A stretch of DNA of 64,000 bases from Tannerella serpentiformis (GCF_003033925.1 NZ_CP028365.1:1-64000); one strand, 5' to 3'. Shown: positions 25,407-35,455, counted from the stretch's first letter. Notes: a model not told the origin generated them from the sequence alone. Made by a program: numbers and translations.

Positions 25407-27926
25407 ATGGCAGAGGATAGAATTATCAAGATCGACATCAATCAAGAGATGAAATCGGCTTACATCGACTACTCGATGTCGGTCATCGTCTCCCGGGCGC
25501 TACCGGACGTTAGAGACGGATTCAAACCCGTGCATCGGCGCATCCTTTTCGGGATGAACGAGCTAGGAAATACTTCAGACAAACCCTATAAAAAGGCAGC
25601 CAGAATCGTCGGTGAAGTGCTGGGTAAATATCACCCGCACGGCGATTCTTCGGTCTACTTTGCGTTAGTTCGACTGGCCCAGAATTGGTCCATGCGGTAC
25701 ACGCTGGTCGATGGGCAGGGCAACTTCGGCTCTGTGGACGGCGACAGCCCGGCCGCTATGCGATACACCGAGGCGCGCATGAGCCGATTGGCTGAGGAAA
25801 TGTTGCGGGATATAGATAAGGATACGGTTGACTTCCAGCTCAACTTCGACGATACGCTGCAAGAGCCTACGGTGTTACCAACGCGCATCCCGAACCTGCT
25901 TATCAATGGGGCATCGGGCATCGCCGTGGGTATGGCGACGAACATGCCACCGCACAACATGACGGAGGTGCTTCACGCCTGTCAGGCTTATGTGGATGCA
26001 CGCGGTGAGATCGATGTCGAAGGACTGATGCAGCACGTCAAAGCGCCCGACTTCCCGACCGGGGCCACGATCTACGGTTACGCCGGTATCAAGGAGGCGT
26101 TCGAGACAGGGCGCGGGCGCATCGTCATCCGCGGTAAGGCGGAGATCGAGAGCGGCGCGGCGCACGATAAAATCGTCATCAGCGAAATCCCCTACATGGT
26201 GAACAAGGCGGAGCTGATCCGCGCCATCGCTGATCTGGTGAACGAGAAGCGGCTCGACGGCGTGTCGAACGTGAACGACGAGTCGGACCGCAGCGGTATG
26301 CGTATCGTGGTGGACGTGAAGCGTGAGGCGAACGCCAACATCGTGCTGAACAAGCTGTATAAGATGACGGCCTTACAGTCGTCCTTCAGCGTGAACAACA
26401 TCGCGCTCGTGAACGGTCGGCCGAAGCTGATGAACCTGAAAGATCTGATCGGCAACTTCGTCGATCATCGCCGCGATGTTGTCCTGCGCCGCACACGCTT
26501 CGAGCTGAAAAAAGCCGAGGAGCGCGCCCATATCCTCCAAGGGCTGATCATCGCCTCGGATCACATCGACGAGGTCATCGCCATCATCCGCTCCTCCAGC
26601 AGTCCGCAGCAAGCCATTGATCGCCTCCGCGAACGTTTCGAACTATCCGAAGTCCAGGCGCGCGCCATCGTTGAAATGCGCCTGCGCCAACTCACCGGGC
26701 TGGAGCAGGAGAAGCTCCGCGCCGAATACGAGGAGATCGAAAAGCTAATCGCTCGTCTCAAGGAGATCCTCGAAAACGAAGACCGACTGCTGCAGGTCAT
26801 CCGCGATGAATTCCAAGAAATCATCGACAAATACGGTGATGAGCGCAAGACGGACATCGTCTACGCCTCCGAAGAGCTGAACCCGGAAGACTTCTACGCC
26901 GACGACGAAATGATCATCACCATCTCACATATGGGTTACATCAAGCGCACGCCGCTCAGTGAGTTCCGTGCGCAGACCCGCGGTGGGGTGGGTTCGAAGG
27001 GTTCCGAAACGCGCGAAGAGGATTTTGTCGAGCACATCTATCCGGCCTCGATGCACGCCACAATCCTGTTCTTTACCGCCAAAGGGCGCTGCTTCTGGAA
27101 GAAGGTCTACGAGATTCCCGAAGGCGCGAAGAACACCAAAGGGCGCGCCATCCAAAACTTCCTCAACATCGACTCGGACGACCGCGTGAATGCCTTTATC
27201 CGCATCAAGAACCTGACGGGCGACGTGGACTTCATCAATTCGCACTACCTGCTCTTCTGCACCAAGCGCGGACTGATCAAAAAGACATTGCTCGAGGCCT
27301 ATTCCCGTCCGCGTCAGAACGGCGTGAATGCCATCGCACTGCGCGAGGGCGACGGTGTGATCCAAGTGCGCCTCACGAACGGAAACAACGAAGTGATCAT
27401 CGCCAATCGGAATGGTCGCGCGATCCGATTCCATGAGAGCAAAGTGCGCGTGATGGGACGTGTGGCCGCCGGTGTGCGTGGCATGACGCTCGATGGCGAC
27501 GACGACGAGGTAGTCGGCATGATCTGCATCAAGCATCCTGAGCAAGAGACGGTGCTCGTCGTCTCTGAACAGGGATACGGCAAGCGCTCCGCCATCGATG
27601 ATTATCGCGTCACGAACCGCGGAGGTAAGGGCATTAAGACAATCCAAGTGACCGAAAAGACGGGCAAGCTGGTCGGCATCAAAAACGTTACCGAGGACAA
27701 TGACCTGATGATCATCAATAAGTCCGGTATCACGATTCGCATGAAGGTGGCCGACTTGAACGTGATCGGTCGCGCCACGCAGGGCGTTCGCCTGATCAAC
27801 TTGGAGAAACGTAACGACGAGATCGCATCCGTCTGCAAAGTGGTCTCCGAATCGGAAGAGGATCGGATTGGCGGCGTGGAAGAGTCGGCTGACGAGGCGC
27901 CGAACACACCGACCGACAACGCGTGA
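25407..27926 (+). CDS. gyrA: DNA gyrase subunit A
   Basis: An 839-residue type IIA topoisomerase subunit. The catalytic tyrosine lies in AAMRYTEAR (Tyr120). The quinolone-resistance region reads [17 protein letters not shown]: the Ser equivalent to E. coli Ser83 is retained (Ser81), while the Asp87 position is Phe, a substitution I believe is usual in Bacteroidales rather than acquired. A GyrA box of the [10 protein letters not shown] type is present, followed by the six-bladed C-terminal propeller that wraps DNA. It introduces negative supercoils with GyrB. The gene stands alone on the plus strand, with palindromic array B directly upstream. C-terminus acidic. Confidence 0.97.
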   Translation: MAEDRIIKIDINQEMKSAYIDYSMSVIVSRALPDVRDGFKPVHRRILFGMNELGNTSDKPYKKAARIVGEVLGKYHPHGDSSVYFALVRLAQNWSMRYTLVDGQGNFGSVDGDSPAAMRYTEARMSRLAEEMLRDIDKDTVDFQLNFDDTLQEPTVLPTRIPNLLINGASGIAVGMATNMPPHNMTEVLHACQAYVDARGEIDVEGLMQHVKAPDFPTGATIYGYAGIKEAFETGRGRIVIRGKAEIESGAAHDKIVISEIPYMVNKAELIRAIADLVNEKRLDGVSNVNDESDRSGMRIVVDVKREANANIVLNKLYKMTALQSSFSVNNIALVNGRPKLMNLKDLIGNFVDHRRDVVLRRTRFELKKAEERAHILQGLIIASDHIDEVIAIIRSSSSPQQAIDRLRERFELSEVQARAIVEMRLRQLTGLEQEKLRAEYEEIEKLIARLKEILENEDRLLQVIRDEFQEIIDKYGDERKTDIVYASEELNPEDFYADDEMIITISHMGYIKRTPLSEFRAQTRGGVGSKGSETREEDFVEHIYPASMHATILFFTAKGRCFWKKVYEIPEGAKNTKGRAIQNFLNIDSDDRVNAFIRIKNLTGDVDFINSHYLLFCTKRGLIKKTLLEAYSRPRQNGVNAIALREGDGVIQVRLTNGNNEVIIANRNGRAIRFHESKVRVMGRVAAGVRGMTLDGDDDEVVGMICIKHPEQETVLVVSEQGYGKRSAIDDYRVTNRGGKGIKTIQVTEKTGKLVGIKNVTEDNDLMIINKSGITIRMKVADLNVIGRATQGVRLINLEKRNDEIASVCKVVSESEEDRIGGVEESADEAPNTPTDNA

Positions 27927-27977
27927 TCCCTCGAAGCTATCAATCATCCATTCATACACAATTAAAAATTAGAGAAC

Positions 27978-29198
27978 ATGAAGCGAGTATTAGTAACCAT
28001 CGGCTTGTGTCTGATGACGACCGTCGTCTTTGGTCAGAAGAAGGCCGTATCCGATGCAGAACGCATTGCGAAAGATTCCAAACCGGATTTCAACGAAGCC
28101 CGGACCCTGATCAAAGGGGCCATGGAAAACGCTGAGACAAAGGACGACGCAAAGACCTGGTATGTGGCCGGCCTCATTGAAGACACGCAATTCAGTACCG
28201 AAAACATGAAGCAGATCCTCGGACAGAAGCCCGACGAAGCCGTCATGTATGAGGCGCTGGGAAACATCCTGCCGTACTTCAAGGAGTCCTATCGGCTTGA
28301 CCAACTGCCCAACGAGAAGGGCAAGGTGAAGCCCAAATACACGAAGAACATCAAGGGCACGCTCAACGCAAACATCCTCTACTACTTGAACGGAGGCGCG
28401 TACTTCTTCGACCAGAGGAATTACAAGAGAGCCCACGATTTCTTTGAGCAATATCTCGAGATCGCCGACCTGCCCTTTATGAAAGGCGAAAAAGCGGCCG
28501 CAAGAGATTCCAACTTTATGATCGTGCAATTCTACGCGGCCATTGCCGCCATGCAAATGGACGATCCTCAGCAGGCTATCAAGGACTTGAACCGGGCAAA
28601 AGGAACGGACTACCGTCGTTTTGATGTCTATCAGTCGCTCTGTTACGTATACGATCAGGTACTCAAGGACACAGTCGGCTTGGAGAAGACCTTGGAGGAG
28701 GGCATGAAGCTCTTCCCCGACTCGAGCTACTTCCTGAACAACATGATCAATGTCTACATCAGCACCAAGCGCAATGAGCAGGCTATGCAGCTGCTGAACA
28801 CGGCCATTTCCAAGAGCCCCAACAACCCGCAGCTCTATTTCGCCCTCGGCAGCCTCTATGAGGTCGGTCTGAAGGACGAAGCCAAGGCAGAAGAGGCTTA
28901 CAAGAAAGCGCTCGACTTGGATCCTGAGAATCCATCGAACATCTTCAGCGTGGGGCGTCTCTATTTCAACCAAGGCGTGAGCTTGCTGGACAAGGCCAAT
29001 TCGCTGAACGACCAGAATCAGTATAAGGCGGAGAAGGCCAAGGCTGAAGCGATGCTTCGCAAAGCGCTGCCGTTCTTTGAGAAGGCACACAAGCTGAAAC
29101 CAGAGGAAAGAGAATACATGATCGGACTCAGAGGCATTTATTACAATCTGAGTATGAACAAGGAGTTCGACGCGATCAACGCAGAAATGTCGAAGTAA
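27978..29198 (+). CDS. Periplasmic tetratricopeptide repeat protein
   Basis: A 406-residue protein with a signal peptide (MKRVLVTIGLCLMTTVVFGQ, cleavage near residue 19-20). The rest is helical. Clear TPR units occur in the second half, for instance NPQLYFALGSLYEVG and AEEAYKKALDLDPENPSNIF. An Asp/Asn-rich Lys linker follows. TPR proteins scaffold complexes; this one is probably periplasmic or outer-membrane-associated. It follows gyrA by 51 bp on the same strand and may share its transcript; a strong terminator closes the unit. No specific function can be assigned. Confidence 0.8.
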   Translation: MKRVLVTIGLCLMTTVVFGQKKAVSDAERIAKDSKPDFNEARTLIKGAMENAETKDDAKTWYVAGLIEDTQFSTENMKQILGQKPDEAVMYEALGNILPYFKESYRLDQLPNEKGKVKPKYTKNIKGTLNANILYYLNGGAYFFDQRNYKRAHDFFEQYLEIADLPFMKGEKAAARDSNFMIVQFYAAIAAMQMDDPQQAIKDLNRAKGTDYRRFDVYQSLCYVYDQVLKDTVGLEKTLEEGMKLFPDSSYFLNNMINVYISTKRNEQAMQLLNTAISKSPNNPQLYFALGSLYEVGLKDEAKAEEAYKKALDLDPENPSNIFSVGRLYFNQGVSLLDKANSLNDQNQYKAEKAKAEAMLRKALPFFEKAHKLKPEEREYMIGLRGIYYNLSMNKEFDAINAEMSK

Positions 29199-29221
29199 AT
29201 CCGTCCAATATTTTTGGCTGT

Positions 29222-29268
29222 CCGCGCGGCCCCTCCATGGATCCGGAGGGTGTCGCGCGGATTTTTTT
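29222..29268 (+). terminator. Rho-independent terminator after the TPR gene
   Basis: CCGCGCG and CCCTCC (from 29222) pair with GGAGGG and CGCGCGG (to 29260). A run of seven Ts follows. Confidence 0.8.
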
Positions 29269-29599
29269 ATGCCCTCTCCCCTATGATTACAGGTTAACAT
29301 AATTGTTATTATCGATCATACGGAAGTAGGAGGGGAGGGGCTGTTTTTGGACCTAATCAGCCGCCACGATGGCTTATCGTGGATTGTCTGGAATTCATCC
29401 CGATACCGCGGTGCATTTTGGGGCGCAAATGGGAGAGTCACACAGGAATCGCACAGAAAAATGGGCGAGATGCACGGTCGGAAGTAGGTCTTGAATCCGC
29501 TTTTCGGGAAAAAGGACGATCCGAATACCGTCTCGGAGGTGTTTCGTCGCGTTTGATGTTCAGCGCAATCTGTGCGACCGGGAAATGGATCTGAGATAT
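29269..29599. other. Intergenic stretch before array C, nothing recognised
   Basis: I see no gene, hairpin or promoter that stands out between the terminator and the beginning of array C. Confidence 0.4.
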
Positions 29600-30100
29600 A
29601 ATCTCGACGAACGTTCCCGCCTAACCCTTGCCTCAAAATGCTATCCCCAAAAACGTATCCGCCTAAACCTTACCTCAAAATACATCTCCCCAAAACGTAC
29701 CTCACGAAAACCTGACCCTAAACACATTCTCGACCAACGTCCCCGCCTAACCCTTAACCCAAAACACACCTCCCCAAAACATACCCCACGAATCTTTGCC
29801 CCCAAAAGCGATCTCGACAAACGTTACCGCCCAATCCTTGCCTCAAAAAGCTATCTCGACCAACGTCCCCGCCTAATTCTTAACCCAAAATGCACTTCCC
29901 CAAAACATACCTCACGAATCTTTGCCCCTAAACACATTCCCGACAAATGCCCCCGCCTAACCCTTACCTCAAAACACACCCCCTCAAAACGTACCCCACG
30001 AATCTTTGCCCTAAAACACTATCCCCAAAAACGTACCCGCCAAACCCTTACCCTAAAATGCTATCCCAACGAACGCACCCGCCTAAACCTTGACAAAAAG
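29600..30100. repeat. Intergenic array C: about 12 units of 42 bp
   Basis: C-rich tandem units, for example CCTCAAAATGCTATCCCC followed by AAAAACGTATCCGCCTAA, repeat every 42 bp with two alternating sub-types (CGACCAACGTCCCCGCC and CCAAAACATACCCCACG). Because 42 is a multiple of 3, frames stay open and a 14-residue periodic pseudo-protein of over 200 residues appears; it is not a gene. No strong palindrome was seen in this unit. Confidence 0.8.
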
Positions 30101-30154
30101 GGGAATCGTCGGGTGAGAGTGCCTGAACTTTTCAGGGAGTTTCGGGCGGCGTCT

Positions 30155-30162
30155 ATCTTTGC
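30155..30162 (+). promoter_or_regulatory. -7 element TATCTTTG upstream of the RDD gene
   Basis: Perfect TAnnTTTG match located just after array C and about 150 bp before the RDD start codon, implying a long leader. Confidence 0.45.
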
Positions 30163-30312
30163 GCATTCAACGCTTGGGCGGAGAGCCTTTCCGTCGTTTG
30201 TGGTGTGCCTGAAATGGGCCGAGGTCTACGGACTGAGGCGCGGGAGGGCTGCCTAACCCGACGCTCCGCACCTTGCGACGCATAACATCCACCTGTAACT
30301 ACTCCGATTTTT

Positions 30313-31056
30313 ATGTCTGATTCTACCATCGTCACCGGCCAATACGTACAGATCGACCAGACACCGGCGAGCTTAGGCGCGCGCGTCCTGGGGCGGCTGA
30401 TCGACACCGTGCTGCTACTCGTTTACTGCGCGGCCGTGTTTGGGCTCTGGATCGCCTACATGCAAATGACTGGGGGCGAGCAAGGTGCGTTTGGCTCCTT
30501 CCTGATACTCTCCGTCTTTTACCTTCCCGCGCTCGGTTACACCTTCTTTTGGGAGACGTTCAACAATGGGCAGACGCCCGGCAAGCGTTTCCTGGGCATG
30601 CGCGTAGTCATGAAAAACGGAGACAGGCCCACCGTGGCGGCTTACCTGTTCCGATGGCTGTTTCTGCTCATCGACATGCACACCTCGTACGTCGGCATAC
30701 TGTGTATTGCCCTGACTAAGAACAATCAGCGGGTCGGCGACTTGGCGGCTGGAACGCTCGTCATCAAGGAGAAAGACTATAAGAAGATCCACGTCACACT
30801 CGACGAGTTCAGCCATCTGAACCACGACTACCAGCCCGTCTTCCCACAGGCCGAACGGCTCTCGCTGGCACAAGTCGACCTCATCAATCGCACGCTCACG
30901 GGCGGTGACCGGCAGACGCGCCCCGAGCGTATCCGCCAGTTGGCCAACGAGGTGCGCCGCTTTCTCGGGCTTGCGAACAATGGCACGGCCGACGAGGCCC
31001 TGCTCCGCACCCTCGTTCGCGATTATCAGCATTACGCCCTCGAGGCGGCCGTCTAA
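30313..31056 (+). CDS. RDD family membrane protein
   Basis: A 247-residue protein. It has the RDD signature in its first third, with Arg in LGARVLGRLIDTVLLL and the Asp pair further on, followed by membrane spans (LLLVYCAAVFGLWIAYM, FLILSVFYLPALGYTFF and FRWLFLLIDMH). A conserved GQTPGKRFLGMRVV loop lies between. The C-terminal 85 residues are soluble, helical and charged. RDD proteins are thought to be membrane transport or ion-homeostasis components, but roles are poorly known. Its gene stands alone between arrays C and D. Confidence 0.85.
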   Translation: MSDSTIVTGQYVQIDQTPASLGARVLGRLIDTVLLLVYCAAVFGLWIAYMQMTGGEQGAFGSFLILSVFYLPALGYTFFWETFNNGQTPGKRFLGMRVVMKNGDRPTVAAYLFRWLFLLIDMHTSYVGILCIALTKNNQRVGDLAAGTLVIKEKDYKKIHVTLDEFSHLNHDYQPVFPQAERLSLAQVDLINRTLTGGDRQTRPERIRQLANEVRRFLGLANNGTADEALLRTLVRDYQHYALEAAV

Positions 31057-31075
31057 ATCGGGATTCAGGCCCTTG

Positions 31076-31490
31076 TATCGCCCCCGCAACCCGTCCATTT
31101 GTTCTTAGATTTCAGTGTTCCACCCCGTAACCCACTCATTTGTTCTTGGATTTTGGCGTTCAGCCTGTCCACACGGCGCGTAAGCCATTCGGACGACAAG
31201 CTCCACCCCGTAACCCACTCATTTGTTCTTAGACTTTGGCGTTCAGCCTGTCCACGCGGCGCGTAAGCCATTCGGACGACAGGCTCCACCCCACAATCCG
31301 CCCATTTGTTTTTAGATTTCAGTATTTCACCCCGTAACCCACTCATTTGTTCTTAGATTTTGGCGTTCAGCCTGTCCACGCGGCGCGTAAGCCATTCGGA
31401 CGACAGGCTCCACCCCATAACCCACCCATTTGTTCTTAGATTTCAGTGTTTCACCCCATAACCCAACAAGTAATTCTTAGATTTTAGTTT
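31076..31490. repeat. Intergenic array D: 41 bp units with embedded 83 bp double units
   Basis: Units with the core CCACTCATTTGTTCTTAGAT repeat every 41 bp. Some are replaced by an 83 bp form that adds AGCCTGTC...GACAGGCT inverted arms. The array fills the whole gap between the RDD gene and the oxidoreductase gene. Confidence 0.75.
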
Positions 31491-31497
31491 TTAGCTT

Positions 31498-32013
31498 ATG
31501 AAGACCCTGATTTTATTGACGCACGAGAACTACCCGGTGTCAAAAGCCAACCGAGCGCTGCTCGAATCCCTGCCCGAAGGGGCACCCGTTGTCATTCGCA
31601 ACCTCTACGAAATGTACCCCGACGGACGCATCGATGTTGCCGCTGAGCAAAGCCTCGCAGAGCAATTCGACCGGATTATCTTTCAGTACCCCATGTATTG
31701 GTACGACGTCCCGGCCTTTTTCAAAAAGTGGATCGACGAGGTACTCGCTTTTGGCTGGGCTTTCGGGACGCGCGAGGCGCTCAAGGGCAAATCCATCGGC
31801 ATCGTGATCACGGCCGGCTGCCCCCGCGAGACATTCACCCGCGAAGAGATCGGGTTCACCATCGAGGAGTCCGCCCTGCCCGTCATCGCCACCATCCGTT
31901 ACGTGCAAGCCCAATACATCGGCCTCGTTGCCCTCTGCAATGGCGACAATCTCGACCCCGCCGAGGTGGCCGAGTCGCGCGCGGCCTACCAGCGTTTGGT
32001 GCTGGGAAAGTGA
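31498..32013 (+). CDS. NAD(P)H-dependent flavin oxidoreductase, KefF/MdaB-like
   Basis: A 171-residue flavodoxin-like fold protein. The N-terminal strand and loop (TLILLTHENYPVSKANRALL) form the FMN phosphate site. Near residue 66 lies the FQYPMYWYDVPAFFKKWID motif typical of the KefF/YwrO/MdaB quinone reductases. These enzymes reduce quinones with NAD(P)H, and some regulate potassium efflux pumps. No Kef transporter is adjacent. The start codon directly follows array D. The downstream RHH gene begins 50 bp after the stop, perhaps in a separate unit with a CATCTTTG -7-like element at 32030-32037. Confidence 0.85.
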   Translation: MKTLILLTHENYPVSKANRALLESLPEGAPVVIRNLYEMYPDGRIDVAAEQSLAEQFDRIIFQYPMYWYDVPAFFKKWIDEVLAFGWAFGTREALKGKSIGIVITAGCPRETFTREEIGFTIEESALPVIATIRYVQAQYIGLVALCNGDNLDPAEVAESRAAYQRLVLGK

Positions 32014-32063
32014 AGGGTACGTATCATCCCATCTTTGTACAACCCCCAAAAACGAGACATCCA

Positions 32064-32330
32064 ATGGAAACGATTGCACAAACACCCAAAAAACGGGCTG
32101 CATTCAATCTGAGCGTAGGGCTCCTTGACCGCCTGAAGAAAAAAGCCACAGAGGAGCACCAAAGCGTGGATGACTTTGTAGAGAGCATCCTGCTGGACGC
32201 CATTTATTACAAGCCGAACGAAGCGACCCTTGAGGCCATCGAGGAAGCGCGCTCAGGTCGGTATGCGGGCACACTGGATGCAAGCAGTTTTGAAGCGTTT
32301 ATGAAGTCCATCGAGGCGATCGAAGACTAA
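32064..32330 (+). CDS. Orphan ribbon-helix-helix protein, antitoxin-like
   Basis: An 88-residue protein with an RHH DNA-binding region (RAAFNLSVGLLDRLKKKATE followed by EHQSVDDFVESILLDAI). A short RelB/ParD-like C-terminal tail (EATLEAIEEARSGRYAGTLD) that would wrap a toxin follows. No toxin gene is adjacent: only repeats lie downstream. A very similar protein is encoded at 34252-34494, also alone. They may be solitary antitoxins, addiction remnants or simple regulators. The start ATG at 32064 has no strong ribosome site. Confidence 0.7.
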   Translation: METIAQTPKKRAAFNLSVGLLDRLKKKATEEHQSVDDFVESILLDAIYYKPNEATLEAIEEARSGRYAGTLDASSFEAFMKSIEAIED

Positions 32331-32357
32331 AATCGCCTGTTCTTGTTTTTGGACATC

Positions 32358-32395
32358 AATGGCCGGTATCTTCCTCAGGACGGATGCCGGCCATT
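32358..32395 (+). terminator. Inverted repeat after the RHH gene
   Basis: AATGGCCGG (32358-32366) pairs with CCGGCCATT (32387-32395), a 9 bp stem 28 bp past the stop. No clear T run, so termination is likely but not certain. Confidence 0.45.
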
Positions 32396-32704
32396 GCTAT
32401 ATATATAATGTACGCGCACGCGCGTTTCCTTATTATATGCGGGGGTAGGAGAGGAGACGTGGCGAGGATCGCACTTCAGATGGGCGCCGCGATCCCTCAG
32501 AGGCCACGAAAAGCACTCCCACCGGTCTGTTGAAAAATAATTCTGACCCCCTACCCTATTCGCTTTTCTAAATGTTTGTACATTCGCCCCCGTTCCTACA
32601 GCGGTAGGGCGCTTGAATGCTTTTTGAGGTCAGAGAGGCGTTGAGTCGCACGTGTGGGGCGCCATCCTTGGCAAGTTTTGAAGTCCGCCAAACGATGCGG
32701 TGCG

Positions 32705-33045
32705 AAACCCGCCGGGTTTTGGGCTTTGCCACTCGACATGAAGCAAAACCCGCCGGGTTTTGGGCTCTGCCACTTGACATGGAGCGAAACCCGCCGGGTT
32801 TTGGGCTCTGCCACTCGACATGGAGCGAAACCCGCCGGGTTTTGGGCTCTGCCACTCGACATGGAGCGAAACCCGCCGGGTTTTGGGCTCTGCCACTCGA
32901 CATGGAGCGAAACCCGCCGGGTTTTGGGCTTTGCCACTCGACATGGGGCGAAACCCGCCGGGTTTTGGGCTTTGCCACTCGACATGGAGCGAAACCCGCC
33001 GGGTTTTGGGCTTTGCCACAAGTTTGAATGAAACCCGGCGGGTTT
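32705..33045. repeat. Intergenic array E: nine 41 bp units with a 7-1-7 palindrome
   Basis: AAACCCGCCGGGTTT, a perfect palindrome around one central C, is centred at 32712, 32753, 32794, 32835, 32876, 32917, 32958 and 32999. A ninth copy at 33038 is in the opposite orientation (central G). Spacers of the kind TTGGGCTCTGCCACTCGACA are nearly identical. The step is exactly 41 bp except the last (39). The array lies just upstream of a DUF6261 gene. Confidence 0.9.
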
Positions 33046-33196
33046 TGCTCAGATCTGTGGCAAACGCAGACCGTTCGCCGATCGGTCGTGGGGCGCAGCG
33101 CACGTCTCGGATCCGAAAAGTGACGCGTATTTCTTGCATCTATCTGATCTATGCTTATTTTTGATCGTTTTTATACCCATTCAAATTAATGACACA

Positions 33197-34159
33197 ATGG
33201 ACGAAATCATTGAAATTGATCCCATAGGGATGAAAAAGCTCGACAACGGGCAACACGTACATTTTCACGGCAGGGCTTACGATTTAGTCAACGAATACGA
33301 GCCTGCAAAAATCGGTCTCCCGGAACCGCTCAAAACGGAGTGGAAAGGCAATATCGATACCGAAGAAGACATCGGTAAGGAGGTGGTCGCAGAGACGCTA
33401 ACCAAAACGATGAACAAAAAGAACGAGGAGCGTGATCGCATTCTTACTTACATCTTCCGGCTGATTCGTGCTTGCGTCTTCTCACCGGAAGAGGCCGAGG
33501 AGAAGGCTGCGTCGGAGTTGGCACTGGTAATCAACAGCTACGGACGGGTGCAGCGCGAGTCGTTCGACCGCCAATCGTCGCATATCGATGGCCTGCTGGT
33601 CGACCTGAAGAAAACCGAGAACGCTGCGCACGTGACCACGTTGCGCCTCACGTCTGCCCTCGCGAAATTGGAGGCGGCCAACGGGGAATGCAAAAAGCTC
33701 TATCTGCAGAGTGTCAAGAACCCGCACCGAAGCAATTTGCCGACGGCGGCTGAAGTGCGACCGAAGACGGATGCCGTTTATAACCGCGTGATCTTCATGC
33801 TCAAAGCGGCCTATGTCTCCGGCGTCGCGTCGGTCGATAAAGCAGCGCTCAAGAAGCTCGCCGAGCATCTGAACAGCCTCGTCGACCGGACCGATAAGGC
33901 TTACCACCAGAGTCTGGCTCAGAAAAAATCGGCGGCAGACAAAAAGAAGAAGAAACCGGATACCCCGCCCCAACCGAAAGAGCCGAAGCCCAAGAAACCG
34001 AAGGAGGGCGACAAGCCGGATATCCATCTCCCCGAGCCGGAGGCGCCGAAGAAGCCCGAGGGTGGCGGCGAAGGCAAGAAACCGGACACGGGCAGTGGCG
34101 GCGGCGGTGGCGCGCCGGGTGGCGGAAGCAGTCCGGAGATCACTTTGCCGGAAGAGTAA
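33197..34159 (+). CDS. DUF6261 family protein, proline/lysine-rich tail
   Basis: I take the ATG at 33197 (MDEIIEIDPIGMKKLDNGQH), which aligns with the start of the paralogue at 49696-50469. The first 250 residues are helical, with a conserved RPKTD motif and a final helix. The last ~75 residues are low-complexity, Pro/Lys/Gly-rich and disordered, ending in ITLPEE, and are missing in the paralogue. DUF6261 is a Bacteroidetes family of unknown function. The gene lies directly downstream of array E, just as the paralogue lies directly downstream of array G. Confidence 0.75.
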   Translation: MDEIIEIDPIGMKKLDNGQHVHFHGRAYDLVNEYEPAKIGLPEPLKTEWKGNIDTEEDIGKEVVAETLTKTMNKKNEERDRILTYIFRLIRACVFSPEEAEEKAASELALVINSYGRVQRESFDRQSSHIDGLLVDLKKTENAAHVTTLRLTSALAKLEAANGECKKLYLQSVKNPHRSNLPTAAEVRPKTDAVYNRVIFMLKAAYVSGVASVDKAALKKLAEHLNSLVDRTDKAYHQSLAQKKSAADKKKKKPDTPPQPKEPKPKKPKEGDKPDIHLPEPEAPKKPEGGGEGKKPDTGSGGGGGAPGGGSSPEITLPEE

Positions 34160-34251
34160 AGAAACGGAAGGTGAACCCCTAAAAAGGCCCGGTACCCGGC
34201 GGGTTTTCCCCCTGGTATCGGGCGCTAATTTTTAGATTGATTGAGATCATC

Positions 34252-34494
34252 ATGGGAACGACAGGGAAAGTGGAAATTGCCCTTCATCTGGATAAAGGTC
34301 TGATCGACCAACTGGAAAAAGAGGCGAAGAGGGAGAACAAAAGCCTGAACGGCTATGTAGAAAAGATGCTTCGGAAGCTAATCCGTCGTCAGCCTAATCC
34401 CGAGACGATGGAAGCCATTCGTGAAGCCCGCGAGAACGACAATTTGGAGGTGCTCGATGTCGATCATTTCAAAGAATTCGTCGCCTCGCTGTAG
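34252..34494 (+). CDS. Orphan ribbon-helix-helix protein, antitoxin-like
   Basis: An 80-residue protein with an RHH segment (VEIALHLDKGLIDQLEKEAK, then NKSLNGYVEKMLRKLI) and a short acidic tail (METMEAIREARENDNLEVLD-like). It is similar to the protein at 32064-32330. I chose the ATG at 34252 over one five codons earlier. No toxin gene follows: the next gene, on the same strand, is an MBL hydrolase. Role unknown; probably binds DNA as a dimer. Confidence 0.65.
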   Translation: MGTTGKVEIALHLDKGLIDQLEKEAKRENKSLNGYVEKMLRKLIRRQPNPETMEAIREARENDNLEVLDVDHFKEFVASL

Positions 34495-34589
34495 ATCTTA
34501 AAGTGTCGGCAGTTCCCATTTCATTTCTCACCGAATGACGCACCCACGCAGCGAAATCATTGACCATCCCTCATCAATCATCCCACGCC

Positions 34590-35455
34590 ATGACTATCCA
34601 ACTTTTTAACGCAGGACTTTTTTATGCCGACGGGGGTGCCATGTTCGGCGCCGTGCCACGTACGGCTTGGGGACGACGTTACGAGGCGGATCACCTGAAC
34701 CGTTGCGTGCTAGCCATGCAGATCGGTCTGGTCCGTGTCGAGGATCGCATCCTGCTGATTGACACAGGCGTCGGCACGAAACATCTGGAACGGCTCAGCC
34801 GATCGTATTACGCTTTTCATCAATTGACGGACCCCGCCGTTACGCTGGCTCGCCTCGGCATCCAGCCTGACGACGTGACGGACGTCATCCTCACCCACCT
34901 GCACTTTGATCACTGCGGCGGCACGACCCGAATGGACGACTTGGGGCGCATTGTAGCCACCTACCCGCGCGCCCGCGTTCACGTCAGCCGTGCCCAGCTC
35001 GACGCCTGCGCCGCTCCAAACGCCCTCGAGAAGGACTCCTTTTCCACCGAACATATCGACGCCATCCGCCACGCCGGCCTCCTCTCCCCCATTGACACGT
35101 CCGAGACGCTCATCCATCCACTCGTCCGCCTGACCCTGCACGACGGCCACACGGATGGGCAGATCGCCGTCCGCATCCAACGCCCCGACGGCAGGCCGGG
35201 CGTGCTCTTCCCCGGCGACATCGTCCCCACGGCGGCCCACCTATCCCCCACGTGGATCTCGGCCTACGACATCCGCCCCTGGACTCCTACCGCGAGCGCT
35301 GCCTCCTGCTCGACGAGGCCGCCAGAGATCACCTCCGCGTAGTTTTCTGTCATGACGCCTATCGCCCCTCCGCCTTCGTTCGCAAAACGAACGACTTCTA
35401 TACCGCCTCCCCCACCCCATCGCCGACAGCGCAACCCGAGATTTTTTCCATCTGA
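34590..35455 (+). pseudogene. Metallo-beta-lactamase-fold hydrolase with a frameshift
   Basis: The first frame encodes an MBL fold with THLHFDHCGG near residue 110, a later HDGHTDGQIAV histidine and PGDIVPTAAHL. This is similar to AHL-lactonase/YtnP-like hydrolases. After AYDIRP at about 35275 the reading continues correctly only in another frame (LDSYRERCLLLDEAARDHLR, then VVFCHDAYRPSAF) to a stop at 35455. The shift lies in a run of four Cs; one additional base would restore the whole protein (about 288 residues). It could be a sequencing error, a phase-variable tract or a true mutation. Confidence 0.7.

Noticed and set aside
25500-25700. Quinolone-resistance substitution in GyrA (Phe at the Asp87 position)
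   Set aside because: I believe Phe or similar is usual at this place in Bacteroidales, and the key Ser is retained. It does not by itself suggest resistance.
29585-30256. Long open frame (about 220 codons) over array C
   Set aside because: It is a 14-residue period created by 42 bp repeats, with no sequence features of a protein; open frames occur on both strands of such arrays.
32568-33164. Overlapping frames over array E
   Set aside because: 41 bp units shift the frame each time, yet all phases are stop-free because of base composition. No real protein pattern.
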